A stretch of DNA of 64,000 nucleotides, from contig KV419417.1 in assembly GCA_001630475.1 (NCBI GenBank), forward strand, positions 384,174-448,173. Direction: 5' to 3'. Numbering within the stretch: the stretch's first letter is position 1; each line of letters opens with the position of its first letter. Shown piece by piece: positions 1 through 11,812 of the stretch. The notes beneath the pieces are model-generated. The model made no database searches, had not been told where the DNA came from, and saw nothing but the letters and a program-made list of their open reading frames with translations. Position numbers and translations under genes: made by a program. Source of the stretch: Sistotremastrum niveocremeum HHB9708 (Eukaryota; Basidiomycota; Agaricomycetes; Sistotremastrales; Sistotremastraceae).

Positions 1-2437
1 CACCCAGTCCAGGACGTCACGCACCGTTATCTTTGGCATCACCTGTGGCTGTTTTACCTTCACGATCGCAAATGAATGGAATGTCATGGCCTGACTTGAC
101 GTCTTTGACGTCAGCACAACACCTGGCTTCGCTGAACGGGAATAATCCTTACGGCGTGCGGTTCGCTCCGGGAGTTGCCTCAGGCTCGAGTACGAATCCA
201 TATCCATCACCGACGAAACCAGCCTTTGGAATGTCCATGTCACGACCGCCTTCGCCGCACCGACAACGAGCACGTGCCGGACGATCGGCTTCTTACTCCA
301 ACGTGGCCCAGACATTCCAACGTGGCTTTGGCATGACCATGTCCAATTTCGGTCCTCCGCCCCCCGCCCCCCCTGACGATCGTGAACGCGAGCGAGATCG
401 AGATTTCGACTATCCCTCTTCCTCGATCCCGCCGTCGGCGGCTCACAGTCCCAAGTCGGAGTCAGACAGCTCGATGGATGAGATGGAGGATCGACGGGAG
501 CCTGATCTGTATGCCAGCGTGCAAAATATTCCCTATGCATATTATCCTGGGAACGACATCCCTACGGAGTTCAAGCCTCAGGTCGAGCGAATCTTTTTTG
601 AGTTCTTAAACAAAATCTGCTCAAACCGTGAGTCTTTACTTTTTTCCACTCCATTGTCTTTGCACTGCTGTTGGAAATCGTTTATTTCGGGAATGTAATG
701 CTAACTACGTGTCTTAGTCGAGGCTACGGATTCCAAGGGCGAAGCTATCCACCAAAAACTGATGGCCAAAAAGATGCAAAGACTTGACGAATCTAATGAT
801 TTCCGACCATTCAAATTTCGGATTCAGGCGTTTACGAAGTGTGTACAGTCTTCTTATTTCTATTGTACAACGTTGAACCATTCATTCTTAGTGCATTCCT
901 AGAAGAGGTTGGTACACTCTGCTAATTCCGTCGGGATGGCTAACATGTTCTGTTCCGCAGCTGAATAAGCAAGGGTATTCAGAAGACAAGATTCCCATGA
1001 AGAAGGTCCGTTCATAGTGCCACCTCATAATGCTAATCTCTTCTGAGCTTCTATCTTTAGGTCCGAGGCTACTTATGGAATCAGCCATTCATCTCTCGAT
1101 TCAACGAGGATGGCAAAAAGGCAAAGTCTAAAGGCAACCATATTTGGAACATCCATGCGAAAAAGGAACCTGAGAGCGGTGGCTGGATCTTCCGCAAGTT
1201 CCAGCGAAAAATCTCGGGACAGCCTCCAGGGACTGCGTGAGTGTTACCCTATATTCCTTCTTTCACATCATCTAATGGAAACGTCTTTTGGAAGTTATAT
1301 TGGATCCACATGGTCTTATACGCCTCACATATGGGATCCTCAACAGGCTCGTAAGAACGACACTGTGCGTTTCACGTCGCCGAACCTTCCTCCTTGGCTC
1401 TCTTGGCGAGGAGACACTTTGTCTGGAATACCACCTCCTGATGCGCAGTCGATTGACATTACGGTTGAAGCAAGAGTGGGTCCTCCTATCTCAACTGCGT
1501 GCAATATTGGAACTGATCACCTGCACAGTTCGTCGAAGACGGGCAACAGACAAGTCTCTCGAATACATTCCATCTTCTTGTTTCCCCCCTAGCCCCTAAC
1601 GATGTCACATATGTGACTGCTTCGTCGTTACCACCGCACCCAATGAGGCCAGCCCTCCTCGCGGATCATGGTCGACGTATAGCCAGTGACTCGGTGGTGA
1701 CCCAAACTCATGCTATTGCCTCAGGGTTCGTTTCCCATACTTGAGATGCCGTCGGAGCTTCTAACCCTGTCTTCCTATTCAGCTTCGGCCACGCTCGACG
1801 GCCTGCTCCTACAGTACCTCCGCCAACTCACACAGCTGCGGCCACTGAGCAATTCGTCTCAGTCCTTTCCTCCGCTGCTGAACGAGTCGCACTAGAAGCA
1901 GCTCAAGACCCTATGGGGTTTTCAGGCCCCCAGGTCCAGGCAAACCTCGCCAAACAGCAGGCAGTTCTCACTGTGACAGCGAACGCAATCACGGAGGGCG
2001 CTTTCCCACACGCTTCATGGGAAGACCACACTCCCGCCGATATCAGTGCAGTCGGCCGCGAAGTTGTCACTATCGCAGCTGAGCAAGTCGTCCGTGCTAA
2101 ACAGTCGATCATGGACTACGGGATCGTCCCTACGGACAAGGCCGCTTCTGTAGCTGAGGTCTCAGCTGCGACTCAGAATGCCGTGGCTCAAGCGGTCGAG
2201 AGCCTCGGTGCTAATTCCTCAGACGTGGCAGTGCTTCAGCAGGCCAAAGAGATCATGATACACAATGCCAATAATCCCCTCATGGTTTCCGAAGTCGTAC
2301 CTCAAGTACACCCTGCTGAGTTCGGCCGATCACAGTCCTCTAGCGCAATCATGGGAATGGCTTATCCGATGGATGTGCTGTTAGAGCAAACTGAAATGCC
2401 GAACCTTCCTCTTTCGTCGTTGTCCTCAGGCTCTTGA
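1..2437 (+). CDS. MedA (medusa)-like developmental regulator, 5' partial
   Basis: The reading frame is open from base 3, so the gene starts left of the window. The Ser/Pro-rich N-terminal part (SPHRQRARAGRSAS, acidic SDSSMDEMED) is followed by a conserved block spread over short exons: EFLNKICSN, then EATDSKGEAIHQKLMAKKMQ, DFRPFKFRIQAFT, KIPMKKVRGYLWNQPFISRF, SKGNHIWNI, and after it IDITVEARFVEDGQQTSLSN. I recall this FRPFKFRIQAFT...GYLWNQP...KGNHIWNI signature from fungal MedA/medusa proteins, which are nuclear regulators of conidiation and development. The Ala-rich C-terminal exon ends at the TGA at 2435-2437. The domain has no obvious enzymatic motif. The family name is from memory (about 60% sure); the CDS itself is secure because frame and splice sites agree over all exons. 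Confidence 0.75.
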
Positions 2438-3000
2438 CGAGGAGGCCAATGGCGCAAGATCCACCCAAAAAGCCTTTGCGCTCTTTGTCATCTAAAATTT
2501 GTTTTCTTTCGAGGTCGTTTATGCACGGGACTTTTTTCTCCTCTCATCTTCAAGCATAATCTAAAACGTTTCACATCAAGAATCTGTAACCGTAGGCTTT
2601 TGTTTTTGTCCGGAACAAGTACTTTTTGGGGACTTTGTGTTCAGGGCCAGTCGAGGATCACAAATAATTTATCATCATGTAGAGATCCTCGTGCATTTTA
2701 GATAGAATCCGAACCCGAATTTCACCATCAGTCGATCGGGCGGAGCTCATGGTTGGGAAGAAGGATGAGCCCAGAAGAGCGGATAGCGCCGTAAAAAGCT
2801 TGTGAGAAAAATCTCCCAGAACGGAATCAAGGAACCTTCAAGTCCGCTCTCCGATCATCATCACCGTGACCGTACGCCATCCCGCTCGCTGGTTCAGGTG
2901 CTTGCGCAAGAGTGTGGACGTACTGACCGAGCTCTGTCTTATCCACTAATAGAGCGCTTTGTGACTGCGAGGCGCTACAGCTTGGCTGCACTGTCTTTCA
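2438..3000. other. spacer between MedA-like gene and GAA1
   Basis: No supported gene. The first part is T-rich and probably the 3' UTR of the upstream gene. The short frames here do not continue across plausible splice sites. Confidence 0.5.
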
Positions 3001-5492
3001 ATGTCAATCGTGCAGAAGGTCAAGGCCATTCTCAGTCGCGATGAGATAACATCCGCAAAACTGCGCTTACAACGTCGTCGGAGAATCACGAATTTTTTGG
3101 TGCAGCGAATGACTCTCCTGAGGTGGGTCAATTGACCCTTTTACAGTGGTGCCACTGTCTATGATACGATGACGTTTTAGAGCCTTACTCTATGTAGCGG
3201 GCTATACTTGGCTGCTCTTGCTCCCACTGCCTCAGCTCGGCAGGGGAATCTACATCGACGAGAATGCACTCCAACCTGGCCAAGTAAGTGGAGTGGATCT
3301 CATTAAGAACCACAGTCTTATCGCAGGTCTCCGTACTCATAGGTGAACACTTACTGGGATTGGAGCAACGTTCATTCGGCCGATCTATATCTCGGTCAGC
3401 TAGAAGAACTACGAGACAGGAACGCTTCCAAAGCAGAGTAAGCGAAGACTCCTGGAGATCTCCGGGAAGTCTAACCACGATGATCATTCTTGAGCTGACA
3501 AGATTATCGATATTTCCAGACGCGCAGATTTCGTCCGCACGGAGCTTCTGAAAATGGGAATTTCATCCGAAGTTCAACCCTATACCTTTGCCCTCTCAAC
3601 AGAAGTCAACAAAGTCGTCATTTGTGGCGTATCAATTTATTCTGATGGCATGTTCTACCTTTGCAGGTGTTGACGGGGCAAAACGCGTATGGGGTTTTAT
3701 CTGCACCTCGATCCTCAGGGACCGAGGCGATCGTCATATCTGCCTCGTGGATTTCTCAGCGTGATGGGATCGAGACGTTAAATCTCCGAGGCGTGGCAAC
3801 TATTTTGGCTCTAGCAAAGTTTTCAAAAGGTCTGTATAGTTCCCTCTGAGCAAGTTAAAACCTAAAATCTTGAGCAGGTTACTCCCTGTGGGCAAAGGAC
3901 CTTATATTTGTCGTCACCGATGACTATATGAGTGGCATGCACGCGTTTTTGAGTGCCTACCATGACGCTGTTCCCAATAGTGGGTCTGCTAAACGTGCGC
4001 CCTCGCCAAATGGCTAAATTGTAGCACTAGACCTGGCTACCCCGCCTTTGAACGTAACCTCGGGTGTGATCTGGACTGCCCTGAATATCGAATACCCAGG
4101 TCATTCCTTCTCAGAAATAGGGATTTTCCACGGTAAGTGGAAGGCCGTCTTGACCGGCCGATATCTAATCTTCTAATCTTCTTTCCAGAGGGATTAAACG
4201 CGCGACTGCCGAACCAGGATCTTATCAATTCATTCCACGTTGTCAGTGCACATACGGGGCTTGTCCAGGTGACACTTTACGACACACTTTATGGCGCCAG
4301 GCCTTTCACCGAGCTCCGAAACCTGCTCCCAAGTGTTCTCAAAGATCATCCAATAGTTGATGGCTATCTTCGGCGGGCTAGATATATTTTGCAGCATACG
4401 AGTTTTCAGACGCTCGGGAAAGCTAGCGGACCACATGGCCTTTTCCACCAGTGAGTGATCTCCTTCTTTTGTTCTATTAAATCTTAGATATATGGGCGAC
4501 AAAGGTATCGAATTGACGCTTTCACACTGTATGCAATTCCTGCCACGGGACCTCATGGGTTTCATGCCATTGGAAAGTATGTGATACCGCATCTCTTATC
4601 AATTACGAAACTCAATAGGTGCTAGAATTATGGAATCAACCCTGCGAACGACAAACAATCTATTGGAAAGATTACACGCTTCTCTTTTCTTCTACATTTT
4701 CACCACATCCGGCACCTTCTTGAAAATCGGAGCTTATCTACCTTCGGTCATATGCATCAGTCTTGCTACTATGATCGCCGCCCTCCAAAGTTGGGTGAAC
4801 GCAGGCTGGCAACAAATACAAACAATCTCAGTCCCCGACAAGAAAGATAAAGAGGACGCATCATCAAAAGAAATAGTCAGCCTTGATGCATCGATTCAAT
4901 GGACAACGAGGCCGAGACCTGTGCTTCTCACGATCGTCGTTATGCTTCTGAGTCACGGAGCAATGGCAGTCGCATGGCGGATCATGTCTTACTCCTTTTT
5001 CCGACAGATACCTCGGGTATGAATCTTGCCTCATTCTAATTATGAGGCTGACACAACAATTTGACACAGCTTATGTATAGCTCAGTTGGTTTACTCGCTC
5101 TCAGCAGTTTGGTCTTGCCGGTGCTGCTCGTGGAACGAGAAATATTACTCTCGCCTGCCTTCCAGAAAACACTGAAGGCATTTTCTCTGTCGTTGACATC
5201 TACTGTCCTCTCCATCACATCACTCCTCAACTTCTCATTATCAGCTGTCCTTTCGATTGCTTTTCTGCCCACCAACTTTCCGATAAATGCGAATAACAAG
5301 GGCCTGAGAACCAACGAGCTCATTTCCCATCTGGTTCTCGCGTCGCTCGGCCTGATTTTGATTGATTCCCAAGAAAGTGTAAAGGACTGGGAGTTGTTCG
5401 GCGTCTGGTTTGCTCCTTTCATCACTATTGTATATATCCCCTTATTTTTGCAGGCGGCTCTAATACCCTTGATAAATATTTTGTACACCTAA
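3001..5492 (+). CDS. GAA1: GPI transamidase subunit GAA1
   Basis: GAA1 is an ER-membrane subunit of the GPI transamidase, which attaches preformed GPI anchors to proteins. The ATG at 3001 opens MSIVQKVKAILSRDEITSAK. After the first intron (3125-3180) comes the first membrane segment, LLYVAGYTWLLLLPLPQLGR, followed by the family motif YIDENALQPGQ. Later exons give DGAKRVWGFICTSILRDRGD, DGIETLNLRGVATILALAKF and DLIFVVTDDYMSGMHAFLSA, matching the M28-peptidase-like lumenal domain. The C-terminal third (from about 4620) is strongly hydrophobic with several membrane spans and ends at 5492. Order, topology and motifs match the Gaa1 family. The many small introns are typical of basidiomycetes; exact internal splice sites were inferred by eye. 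Confidence 0.9.
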
Positions 5493-5794
5493 TTAAGACT
5501 GTTTAGACTCTGTATTAGATCCCTTCTATGCATTCAGTTCGATCGATCTGATCAAATGTGCACAATTCGACTGCCGCTGTCACGGCATCTTGAGTCTCCG
5601 GCATTTTAAGCTTTTCCCGAACTTCCTGCCGCTCGAGTCAATTTGACTTGGATAGGCGAGTTCCGGGTCGTGAGTCTCCCCAGTACGTCTTAACATTGGC
5701 CTTCCTCTCATTGCTCAATAAGTCAACTGTAGGGTTCGAAAGCGCCCGCCTAACTATTTACAACCAGTTCGAGTTGGTTATCGCTTATCTTGTC

Positions 5795-6952
5795 ATGGGA
5801 CCGTCTAAAGCGCAGCCTCACGTCATCCTTCACGTTTGGCCATTGCCTGGCGGAGAAATACCTTGTATCGAGCCTTCTTGTCTAGCTGCTATTCTACACC
5901 TACAACTTGCTGTTCCTCACCATTATGCGATTGAGTACTCACTGCCCGAACTATCTCCTGATGGTGAGGTAGCTGTGGCATCTCGATGGGAGGTACTAAC
6001 GGACCGATGTAGGCCAGATGCCTTTCTTACAACATAAGGGCCACCAGTCGTTGTCCACTCTTTCTGGAGTAACCCGCTATCTCTCCACGAAGCATCCATC
6101 ACAGACACTTCACGACATCGATCTCACGCCCTTGGAACAAGCTCAGAGTACTGCCTACAAGTCGTATATCACTTCAAAACTAGGAGATCTAGTAGTAAGT
6201 CTACTTTCCCTGGCCCATGTAACTCATCTGATGGTTTGTCGGCGTCTATCAGAACTATATCTTATTTGGAAACACATCATACTTTTGGGGGTACACATCC
6301 CCTCATCTTTCATCTCACCTCCCTGTTCCTACAAGATATTATGTCCCGGCGAGGATCAGAAATCTATATCAGCCACGTTTGGAATCTATTGGTCTATGGG
6401 ATGCGGGAGAGGATGATGGTATGCCGAAGAAGAAGAGCAAAGGGTTAGGAGGCAAGACGGACGATATCGAGGAAGGTCGTTCCAAGATCAAGCAACGATT
6501 TGGGACTGAGAAGGTACGGCTACACTCGTCAGGCCTGCTGTCATCTCTAACTGACCTTTATCACTCAAGATCTTGGAAATGTCTAGGGAAGTCTTTGACC
6601 TCCTGACTAGACTACTGGGTGACAAACCGTTCATATTCGCCCAAGGGTAAGTGGCTAATCTTCCCAAGAGCCTAGGGCCCTTATTCAAGCTATGGAATAT
6701 CATAGATTAACATCTCTCGATATTCTCCTTGCTGCCCACGTCCTTTCAATCCATCACATGCCAATCCCGCGAACACACATCAAAGAACTGCTGCAAAAAG
6801 ACTATAGTACTCTTATCAAGCATGCAGCCCGGGTGTTGGAGCTGATCACGGGACAGCATGAAGAGACGGAAACTCGATCGAGAGCGATACCAAGAGTGCA
6901 GAGGAAGACGAGAGAGTTTCAGATATCTGCTCTGCTTCCCGCATGGGCATGA
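5795..6952 (+). CDS. SAM37: SAM37/metaxin-like outer mitochondrial membrane protein
   Basis: The predicted protein starts at MGPSKAQPHVILHVWPLPGG (ATG 5795). The first intron (starting GTGAGG at about 5963) joins SPDG to QMPFLQHKGHQSLS. Downstream are an acidic/basic linker (KKKSKGLGGKTDDIEEGRSK), the GST-fold helix EVFDLLTRLLGDKPFIFAQG and TSLDILLAAHVLSIHHMPIP, which resemble the metaxin/Tom37 C-terminal GST-like domain. Sam37 works in the SAM/TOB complex, which inserts beta-barrel proteins into the mitochondrial outer membrane. It lies 300 bp downstream of GAA1 in the same direction. The C-terminal end is uncertain: I chose the stop at 6952, but another frame continues to about 7077 if a further intron exists. 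The family call is fairly good; the orthologue name is inferred. Confidence 0.75.
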
Positions 6953-7211
6953 CCCTCCGGTTGCTTTGTCGTAATTCCACTTGTGCCACTCGAGGATGCT
7001 CATCGCTAGCTACATACATATCCGAGTCGAGTTCTCGATCGAGAGTTCCGGAACAGGGCAAATCGTTACTCAGGTAGACCATATCGATTACTAAACTACA
7101 TCATATATTCGTGGGGTATGTGGTGATATAACAGTGTTTAGTGCTACAGTGGAAAGAGACGAAAAACGGAATAAAAAGAATGAAAGAAAACAAGTATCAG
7201 AGCCGCATAGC

Positions 7212-9152
7212 TTAATGCATATCGACATCATCCCCATCACCTCCAAACAAGTCGTCCTCCTCCATCTCCTCTTCCTTAGTGGCATGCGGAGCAGGAATGA
7301 GCCCTGGAGGCATAGCAATGACGCTAACGTTCGACTTTTGCCTTGAATGTCCTGACCCTGGTACAGGGTGGATCGGCGGAGCAGCTCCTACTGCTAACGA
7401 CGCATCGATCTCAGCGGCGAGTGTATCGTCTTCGTTAGCCTGCGCTTGGTCATCTGCTTCAGGATCTGCTTCATCTTCCTCTTCTTCACCGTCAGCTGCA
7501 GAAGTGATCCCCATAGCATTTTCTTTGTCGCGACGGACGGTTTCGGCGAGTTGATCGCGCTGAGCGAGTTTGAGATCCAAATCTGCCCGGAGTTTCTTGA
7601 GTGATTCCTCGAATCGGCGCTGCAGTGAAGAGGAGTCATCAGTATTGCACCACCCCATGTATGAGTATTGAAAGACGCACTTTGATGAGGGGATTGTGTG
7701 ACCTCTCAATCTCCGTAGCTTTCTTCGTAACAGCAGCCTCGAGATCCCGAATCTCCTCGTTCAACAATCTCCTAGCCTGAACATTCTCATCGTCGTCGTC
7801 ATCGTCATCTTCTTCCTCATCCTCTTCCTCATCCTCTTCGTCGTCATCACTGTCTTCCTCCTGCGAATCAAGAGCGACGTCCAGCTCTGCGGCGAGCTCC
7901 TCGTCTATATCGCCTTCTTCTGAGTCATCTTCGTCGTCCTCTCCTCCTTCTGCACCACCTTCGCCGTCTGCGCCTTCGTTTCCGGCCATTGGCGTTGGTG
8001 CGTCACCTAATTCTGAGTCGGCGCGGAATGGAGTTACGGCTTCATCGCCAGGGAGATCATCGCGATCGATGAACTCTGAGTCTGACAGATCCGGGTTCAC
8101 GTTTTCCAAGACCTCTATAAGGCGATCTCAGAAGGGTAATATAGAGAAGACGGCGGACGTCGCAACTCACCGTATTTTGTCGTAGTCGCCATCTCATCCT
8201 CTCGAAGAAGCCTCTCGACCTCTTGCTCGACGGTTTCAATAGTCTATACACCATCAGAATCGTGTGAGATAGTCTAGCAAGGGTACACTCACTCTGCGGT
8301 TTAATCGCTTCCTGAAGCGACGCTTGCGGACGTGATGCAGGGGTGGGGTTATGCCATGGGGCCAGATGAAGTCATCAATGTTGAAGCCTTTTGATACGTG
8401 CGAAGCTTCGTCCCCTTGGATTTTCTCTTCCACGACCAGCATCTGGGCAGCTTCATTTCACGCTATCCAGATGGATTGAGGAGAAATGATGCGTACCTGC
8501 GAGATATCTGCCACCTTGAACATATGTTTTCCATCAAAATGCTTCTGTGACTCAATTATACATGGTAAATCGACAAGTTTTGAGGAATAGGTCGAGTTTC
8601 CGATGTGGAAGACACCACGTCGGGAATCTGTGAAGAGTGTTAGACAGCTTGACACGGGGGTGCATAAGCACACTCACCTTTGAACTTGAACCATACATCG
8701 TTTGAGATTTCCCTAGCTGCAACCATCTTTCTCAGCCTCTCCAAATCATCGCCAGGTGGCAGCCTCAGGATAAACTGCTCTTCAAAGGCCAACTCCTCAT
8801 CATCCGAGTCCAGCTCACGATCATAGTTTCCTAAGAACGACGATACGGGAGCCTGCGAAGCTGCTTTCTCCGAGAGCTTCAGTTTCAACTTGGGTTTTGC
8901 GCTTTTCGAAGATCGATGAATTGACGACCGGGTCGTGCGCTCATCCATGTTGCCCAGGATAGGCGTCGGTGCACTCGCAGCGCCTGGAGTTGCCAGAGTC
9001 GTCGCCGCTGCACTGGTGCTAGCATTGCCATTAGTTGGGATTTGGATTCTGGGTGCAGGAGGGGAGGGTGGACGCGGTGGTGGTGGTTCGGATTGGCCGT
9101 AGAGTCTCTGAATCGGCACGTCCTCGTCGACGACGATCACGTCTTCGTCCAT
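7212..9152 (-). CDS. TAF7: TFIID subunit TAF7
   Basis: TAF7 is a subunit of the general transcription factor TFIID. The minus-strand ATG at 9152 opens MDEDVIVVDEDVPIQRLYGQ. A Pro/Ser/Ala-rich stretch leads to DDEELAFEEQFILRLPPGDD, the hallmark opening of the TAFII55 N-terminal domain. Further exons give KFKDSRRGVFHIGNSTYSS, LVDLPCIIESQKHFDGKHMF, KVADISQMLVVEEKIQ, DDFIWPHGITPPLHHVRKRR and RFRKRLNRRTIETVEQEVER, all in family order. The C-terminal half is very acidic (D/E runs around 7780-7960) with a coiled-coil-like segment (RLLNEEIRDLEAAVTKKATE) and ends GGDGDDVDMH. Introns fall at about 8110-8170, 8240-8290, 8440-8500 and 8630-8680. Confidence 0.92.
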
Positions 9153-10325
9153 GATTTTTGTTGGAGAGGATGATTATGGCCCTCCTTGGGCTTCGTAAAC
9201 GTCGATGTTAGCGCTCTGGATGGCTCGTCGTCGCCATCTACCTCAGCGCACCGTGCAGTGAGACGATCGGAGTTTAGCATCCGGATGTCCGGGAGAATTC
9301 ACACTCCGACGGCCCGATGCTGTCCGGCTCCGAAACTGGCCTGCTCTTGGTTTCGAGCCTGCTTGCCAGCAATTATATTCACGAACACGCCAAATGCGAA
9401 CCTTGCGCTTTCTACATGGACGTCTAATCATACGAGATCTATACTCTCTGAAGGATATGACTTTGGAACGTTTCTTCTTTGGGCTGCGAGTCGTCGACTG
9501 CCAGTGGGGCTGCACAACTACGGTTACTGCAATTGATGGCATTTTGATGCGATCCGGACATCTCTGAGTCCTGTGAGCACGAAGGATACCTTGATTCTAT
9601 GTATACTTCCTGCTTTCGGCAACACAAAAAGCTAGATACAATACAGTAAGGGGCCGATCGAGTGAGGGAAGTAAACGGAAGCTCGATTGCACAACCTTCT
9701 CCCGGTTCTTGTGCGATAGAAGAAGAATAGCCACAACATGTCAAGAGCGGTGTTACGACACTTAGTACACTCGCATGTTGGCATCCTTCAGGCGTTGGAA
9801 AGGATGAAGATGGAGGCTCGATATCTGTTGCAATTGTGTAATTAACTCTGGGAGAACGCTGATATATCCTCCCACACGCCCAAGGCACCAAGACAATTGC
9901 CAGCGTTGGATTTCGAAAGGCCATGCAAATCAAGGGGGTCGATGTTCAATTCGAGCCAAAATTCGTTTGATCTTAATATAGACACCCTGAGATTACGATC
10001 AATGCCGATGTATTTATTATTCAAGAAGCCCAAGGCACGACCAGACTTCCAAAGCGTCAAAGCGTCATGAAAATCAAGGGAGTCGATGACAACATCCGTT
10101 CGATTTTCCAGTGAACCAAAGATGGCAATAAATAGTGGGGATTGGCAACAAGTATCGATTTCTCTACGCTACGTGACAGTAAATAGATCTATAGAAGTGC
10201 GAAATGAATATTCAGACAAGGTTCCGGCACATGACCCACCCAATAACAATCCCGTGCTAAGCACGAGAAAGTCGATGTGTGGGGCGCCAGAAAGTTGCAA
10301 GAATATTTGTTGACGGTGACGAGCG

Positions 10326-10470
10326 CTTGACTTATCGGGGTCGCCTAGAGATTGTTCGAACTCTTGACTTGTCGGAGTCGCCTAGAGAGTGATGGAAGTC
10401 TTGACTTGTCGGGATCGCCCGAAGATTTAGGTCTTGACTTATCGAAGTCGCCTGAGGAGATTTCGGGAAA
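10326..10470. repeat. about 37-bp tandem repeat, four degenerate copies
   Basis: Units beginning CTTGACTTRTCGRRRTCGCC start at 10326, 10363, 10400 and 10433, giving periods of 37, 37 and 33 bp. Copies differ by several substitutions, so this is an old minisatellite. Translated on the minus strand it gives the repeated DKSR motif seen in short open frames, which are not convincing genes. Confidence 0.8.
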
Positions 10471-10706
10471 TTTGAATGGCGGATCACACAGATCACACAG
10501 AAAGAGAGCGCATAGAAAGAATGAAAGGCGCTTACCGTGGGAGAGCGGCATAGGGGCGAAGAGCATATAAAGACTGCAGAAAAAAAAACACTTACTGTCG
10601 AAGACAGGAGGCCTAGAATGATCCCGCCGGGGCCAAGTTGAGCTCGCGCGACCTCGTGCTGAAGGATGGGGCGACGCACTGTGCTACTGACTAATAAAAA
10701 TATTGC

Positions 10707-10835
10707 GCATCAATCAAGTCGGAGTCGACCGAGATAGCGCCTTAAGAAGTTAAAATTAAATAAGTTATACGCATCAATCAAGTCGAAATCGACGGCAAGA
10801 CGATCCGACCGAGATAGCGTCTTCGAAGAAAGAAG
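10707..10835. repeat. direct repeat of about 60 bp, two copies
   Basis: CGCATCAATCAAGTCGRARTC occurs at about 10707 and about 10766. In both copies it is followed by CGACCGAGATAGCG(C/T)CTT; the second copy carries a short insertion between the two blocks. Confidence 0.7.
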
Positions 10836-11689
10836 GCGTGGCGCAGGAAGGAGATCGATGCGACTCGAGGGGGTTGCTGACAGCCGTCTATAGATGACGG
10901 TGATACTCGGTAAGAGCAGCGCAGTGAGGAGAGTCGACCGATCCGCCGTCCCGGCCAGCCAGAAAGTTTTGTGTAGCGAAGCGCCGGCCCACCGATCAGC
11001 AGAGGAAAGGAGAGCGATTGGTAACCCGACAACTGTTCCAATGCTGTTCCGCTTCAATATGGGATAGAACGGAGGATACAGATCAACCGCAGGCCAAGAG
11101 TGGAGAATAGATGACTCAGGTACATGTGAATGCAAGCCTGGACCGCGCGATGGGATGGGGAGTTCTAGGTGCTAATCAGCGCTGCCCAACGGCACGAAAA
11201 AAGTAACTCACTTTAAGATGATGTCGTAGAGACTTTTATCATCATAAGTTATCTAAAAGGTAGGTTAGACAAGGTCCCACACTGGAGGAGCCAATGACGT
11301 ACGCGGAGCATAAGAGCAGGGGGGTCGCTCAATTATTAGGAATATCTGGGATGAAGGGGTTAGAAGTCAATGCAAACAACTCAAAGAAAACATACTGTTA
11401 TCGCGCGGTCCGGCAGACCCAATGATGACGGGTAAGAGATTCGAGAAAGAGTACATAACTGCATAGAGGCATAAAGGCATAGGTTTGTCGGGACTTTTTC
11501 AACTTGAAGGGCATGGCGATGATGAAAGAACACCTTGAGGCACGCGTCTTGAGGCACGCAAGCAACTTTCGTTGGAGTGGAGAGAATTGTCGGTAATTGT
11601 CGATGTCGGCAGCGACGTTGACAGTGGTCTTGAGGTCTTGACGATGTCGCCAACAGCATTCAGAGACCAGCACAGGTGTCGATATCTTG

Positions 11690-11812
11690 AGGCATGAGAG
11701 CGCTATCGTTGGGAGAGGAGAAGGAGGAGGAAGGCTATGGAGGGAAGATGAGAGAACGAAGAGGATGATGGAGTACTGAGACGAAACCGGTCTCCTTATA
11801 TACACAAAAGCG
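11690..11812 (-). promoter_or_regulatory. putative promoter with TATA box and pyrimidine-rich leader
   Basis: Read on the minus strand, TGTATATAAGGAGACC (near 11795-11808) is followed by a CT-rich leader and an ATG at about 11694 in good spacing. This resembles the promoters of the well-supported genes in this window. The frame from that ATG closes after 11 codons (MPQDIDTCAGL), so if a transcript exists its coding part must be spliced or very short. Confidence 0.3.

Noticed and set aside
9243-9542. Basic 99-residue minus-strand frame upstream of TAF7
   Set aside because: Arg/Lys-rich but no recognisable motif or splice partner, and it overlaps the region needed for the TAF7 promoter.
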